The notes under the pieces were generated by a model. It did no database searches. It had not been told where the DNA came from and saw nothing but the letters and a program-made list of their open reading frames with translations. Below, piece by piece: positions 62,531 through 64,000 of a stretch of DNA of 64,000 nt. Made by a program: the position numbers and the translations under genes. Where the stretch lies: assembly GCF_002217355.1 (NCBI RefSeq), contig NZ_MUHA01000028.1, forward strand, positions 1 through 64,000. Direction: 5' to 3'. The first letter of the stretch is position 1; every line of letters starts with the position of its first letter. This DNA comes from Flavobacterium oncorhynchi (GTDB lineage: Bacteria; Bacteroidota; Bacteroidia; Flavobacteriales; Flavobacteriaceae).

Positions 62531-63133
62531 ATGGAGACCAGAACTACACGCCCGACTCCTTCAGACAGAGAAGTCGATTGGAATAAAAGCAAGGTATTGC
62601 TTAGCAAAACAGATAAAAACGGAACTATTTTGTATGCCAATGAAGATTTTATCGATGTTTCTGGCTATGATGAGTTTGAATTAATAGGGCAGCCTCACAA
62701 TATTGTGAGGCATCCTGATATGCCTAAGGTGATTTTTAAATTTTTATGGGACAGTATTAAGTCCAGCCAAAATATTCATGTTGTTTTAAAAAACATGGCA
62801 AAAACAGGTCGCTATTATTGGGTTGTCACCGAATTTAAAATCATTGCAGATACTGACGGCGAGATTGTTGGTTTTTTCGGAACAAGAAAATCAGTTCCTG
62901 AAAATATCATCGTAAAATTTATAGAGCCATTGTACAAAAAACTTTTACAGATAGAAGAAGCAAGCGGATTAACAGCTTCTGAAGAATATTTGGTTGGTTT
63001 TCTAGAAGAGCGTAAAAAAACGTATATGGAATATATCGATCATTTAATTGCTACAGGAAAAGATGATAAAAACAAAGTTAGTAAAGGTTTGTTCAGTGGT
63101 CTTTTTGAAAAGAAAACGCCGCCAAAGAAATAA
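62531..63133 (+). CDS. Aer-like PAS domain protein
   Basis: 200 residues. A single PAS domain (about 25-130), with FIDVSGYDEFELIGQPHNIVR and HPDMPKVIFKFLWDSI, the N-I-V-R-H-P-D-M-P block being the hallmark of Aer-type redox PAS domains that bind FAD. Then a short helical region and a basic tail (KKTPPKK). Full Aer proteins continue into a methyl-accepting signalling domain, which is missing here. With the adjacent six-helix sensor it may be a split redox sensor whose output partner lies elsewhere. Confidence 0.88.
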   Translation: METRTTRPTPSDREVDWNKSKVLLSKTDKNGTILYANEDFIDVSGYDEFELIGQPHNIVRHPDMPKVIFKFLWDSIKSSQNIHVVLKNMAKTGRYYWVVTEFKIIADTDGEIVGFFGTRKSVPENIIVKFIEPLYKKLLQIEEASGLTASEEYLVGFLEERKKTYMEYIDHLIATGKDDKNKVSKGLFSGLFEKKTPPKK

Positions 63134-63159
63134 TAAAGCTGGTTGTAGAATTATTTATA

Positions 63160-63239
63160 ACACATAGAAGTATAGGTTTTGTTGCTGTTGAAAAGCGTTT
63201 CACTTGCATTAATAAACATGACTATATTTCTATGTGTTT
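63160..63239. repeat. Intergenic inverted repeat, CACATAG family
   Basis: ACACATAGAAGTATAG (63160-63175) pairs nearly perfectly with CTATATTTCTATGTGT (63222-63237). The arms are related to the CACATAG element at 26042-26139. Located between the PAS gene and convergent recG, where it could also end transcripts. Confidence 0.6.
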
Positions 63240-63374
63240 GATGTTTTTTTTTTTACATTTAGCCATATTAGGTTGAAGGATTTATTGCATCAGATATGAT
63301 GTAATCGAACCTGTTTTTAATTCAAGAAATCTTTGAACCTTTGTATCTCTGCATCTTTGAATCTAAAAAAAAAA

Positions 63375-64000
63375 CTAACTAATATAATTCCAGATACTTT
63401 TCTTTTTAGTAAGCTCAATAAAAACAGCTTTTAGAATTGCGTGTTCTGGTTTGTTTAAAGGACCGTCTTCTTTTAGGATCTTCATTGCATAGTTTCTAGC
63501 AAGGCCTAAAATATCTCTATCTCGAACAATATCTGCAATTTGCAGATTCAAAACACCACTTTGCTGCGTTCCCATTAAATCACCCGGACCGCGAAGTTTT
63601 AAGTCAACTTCGGCAATTTCAAAACCATCATTTGTCTGAACCATTGTTTCCATACGGGTTTTACTGTCAGAACTTAACTTATGTCCCGTCATCAAAATGC
63701 AATAACTCTGTTCGGCACCACGACCAACACGGCCGCGTAATTGATGTAATTGAGATAAACCAAAACGTTCGGCACTTTCGATAATCATAACACTCGCATT
63801 TGGCACATTTACACCAACTTCAATTACTGTTGTAGCTACCATAATATTCGTTTTTCCTTCAGAGAAACGTTTCATTTCGGCATCTTTATCGGCTGGTTTC
63901 ATTTTTCCGTGCAAAATCGAAATCGAATATTGAGGCAAAGGAAAATCGCGAGAAATACTCTCATAACCGTCCATTAAATCCTTGTAATCCATTTTTTCCG
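63375..64000 (-). CDS. recG: ATP-dependent DNA helicase RecG (5' truncated by window end)
   Basis: Only the C-terminal part (about 208 residues) is in the window; the gene runs off the right end. Helicase C-terminal lobe with motifs IV-VI: ISILHGKMKPADKDAEMKRF, TTVIEVGVNVPNA, ESAERFGLSQLHQLRGRVGRG, then the TRG wedge-following RecG tail (DLKLRGPGDLMGTQQSGV, IVRDRDIL). RecG unwinds stalled forks and Holliday junctions in DNA repair. Confidence 0.96.
   Translation of the reverse strand, partial: EKMDYKDLMDGYESISRDFPLPQYSISILHGKMKPADKDAEMKRFSEGKTNIMVATTVIEVGVNVPNASVMIIESAERFGLSQLHQLRGRVGRGAEQSYCILMTGHKLSSDSKTRMETMVQTNDGFEIAEVDLKLRGPGDLMGTQQSGVLNLQIADIVRDRDILGLARNYAMKILKEDGPLNKPEHAILKAVFIELTKKKSIWNYIS

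Noticed and set aside
1..64000. CRISPR array, rRNA operon, insertion-sequence transposase or prophage genes
   Set aside because: No regularly spaced repeats, no rRNA-like sequence and no transposase, integrase or phage structural gene recognised anywhere in the window.

Overview
The window looks like a chromosomal segment of a Flavobacterium-type member of the Bacteroidota. It is AT-rich, and its promoters fit the TTG-N17-23-TAnnTTTG pattern of this phylum. It carries a one-piece hybrid two-component regulator, an OmpA/PD40-type lipoprotein fragment of the kind linked to type IX secretion and gliding, DUF3347 and DUF389 proteins, LytS/LytTR regulators, and many short intergenic inverted repeats. 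Species cannot be fixed from sequence alone. Two genes run off the ends: an OmpA-family gene (left) and recG (right).

Layout. 0-8 kb: OmpA end, hybrid sensor/regulator, an ECF sigma factor behind a long leader with its own terminator hairpin, and a DUF389 membrane protein. 8-12.6 kb: GNAT/MarR pair, secreted proteins, and a metal-linked group (haem-binding protein, DUF3347 lipoprotein, Cys-rich peptide). 12.7-26 kb: large methyltransferase, two DUF1254/DUF1214 lipoproteins (one with an outer-membrane barrel, one with a cupin), TonB-dependent siderophore-type receptor, phosphoethanolamine transferase, CPBP protease and amino-acid permease. 26-30.6 kb: an accessory-looking stretch with an orphan ParD-like antitoxin, a 48-residue membrane protein, decayed repeats, a tRNA-end-like scrap, a cytoplasmic trypsin-like protease, a 109-bp inverted-repeat element, an XRE regulator and a gene split by one in-frame stop codon. 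30.8-41 kb: universal stress protein, FabH, a LytS/LytTR pair and a complete RND efflux operon. 41-46 kb: S41 protease, then a Cys-rich double-glycine-type leader peptide (RiPP/bacteriocin-like), a TlpA-like thioredoxin protein and a broken C39/VKOR-type gene, ending at tRNA-Arg(ACG). 46-54 kb: apt, pheT, and an aldehyde/alcohol oxidation locus (aldehyde dehydrogenase, zinc alcohol dehydrogenase, DUF779, AraC regulator). 53.8-60.4 kb: a second RND efflux operon with a bestrophin gene at its end. 60.9-64 kb: thioredoxin-fold protein, six-helix sensor, Aer-like PAS protein, recG.

How the parts work together. Most of the window is envelope and stress biology: two tripartite pumps, lipid A modification, iron-siderophore uptake, metal handling and detoxification of aldehydes, interleaved with housekeeping genes (fabH, apt, pheT, recG, tRNA-Arg). 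The most unusual pieces are the peptide locus at 43.6-45.7 kb, the ECF sigma leader at 5.1-5.4 kb, the 34-bp perfect palindrome at 24.3 kb, the split gene at 30.0-30.6 kb and the chemoreceptor-like sensor halves at 61.5-63.1 kb. All function calls are from reading protein motifs and gene context; no database search was run.
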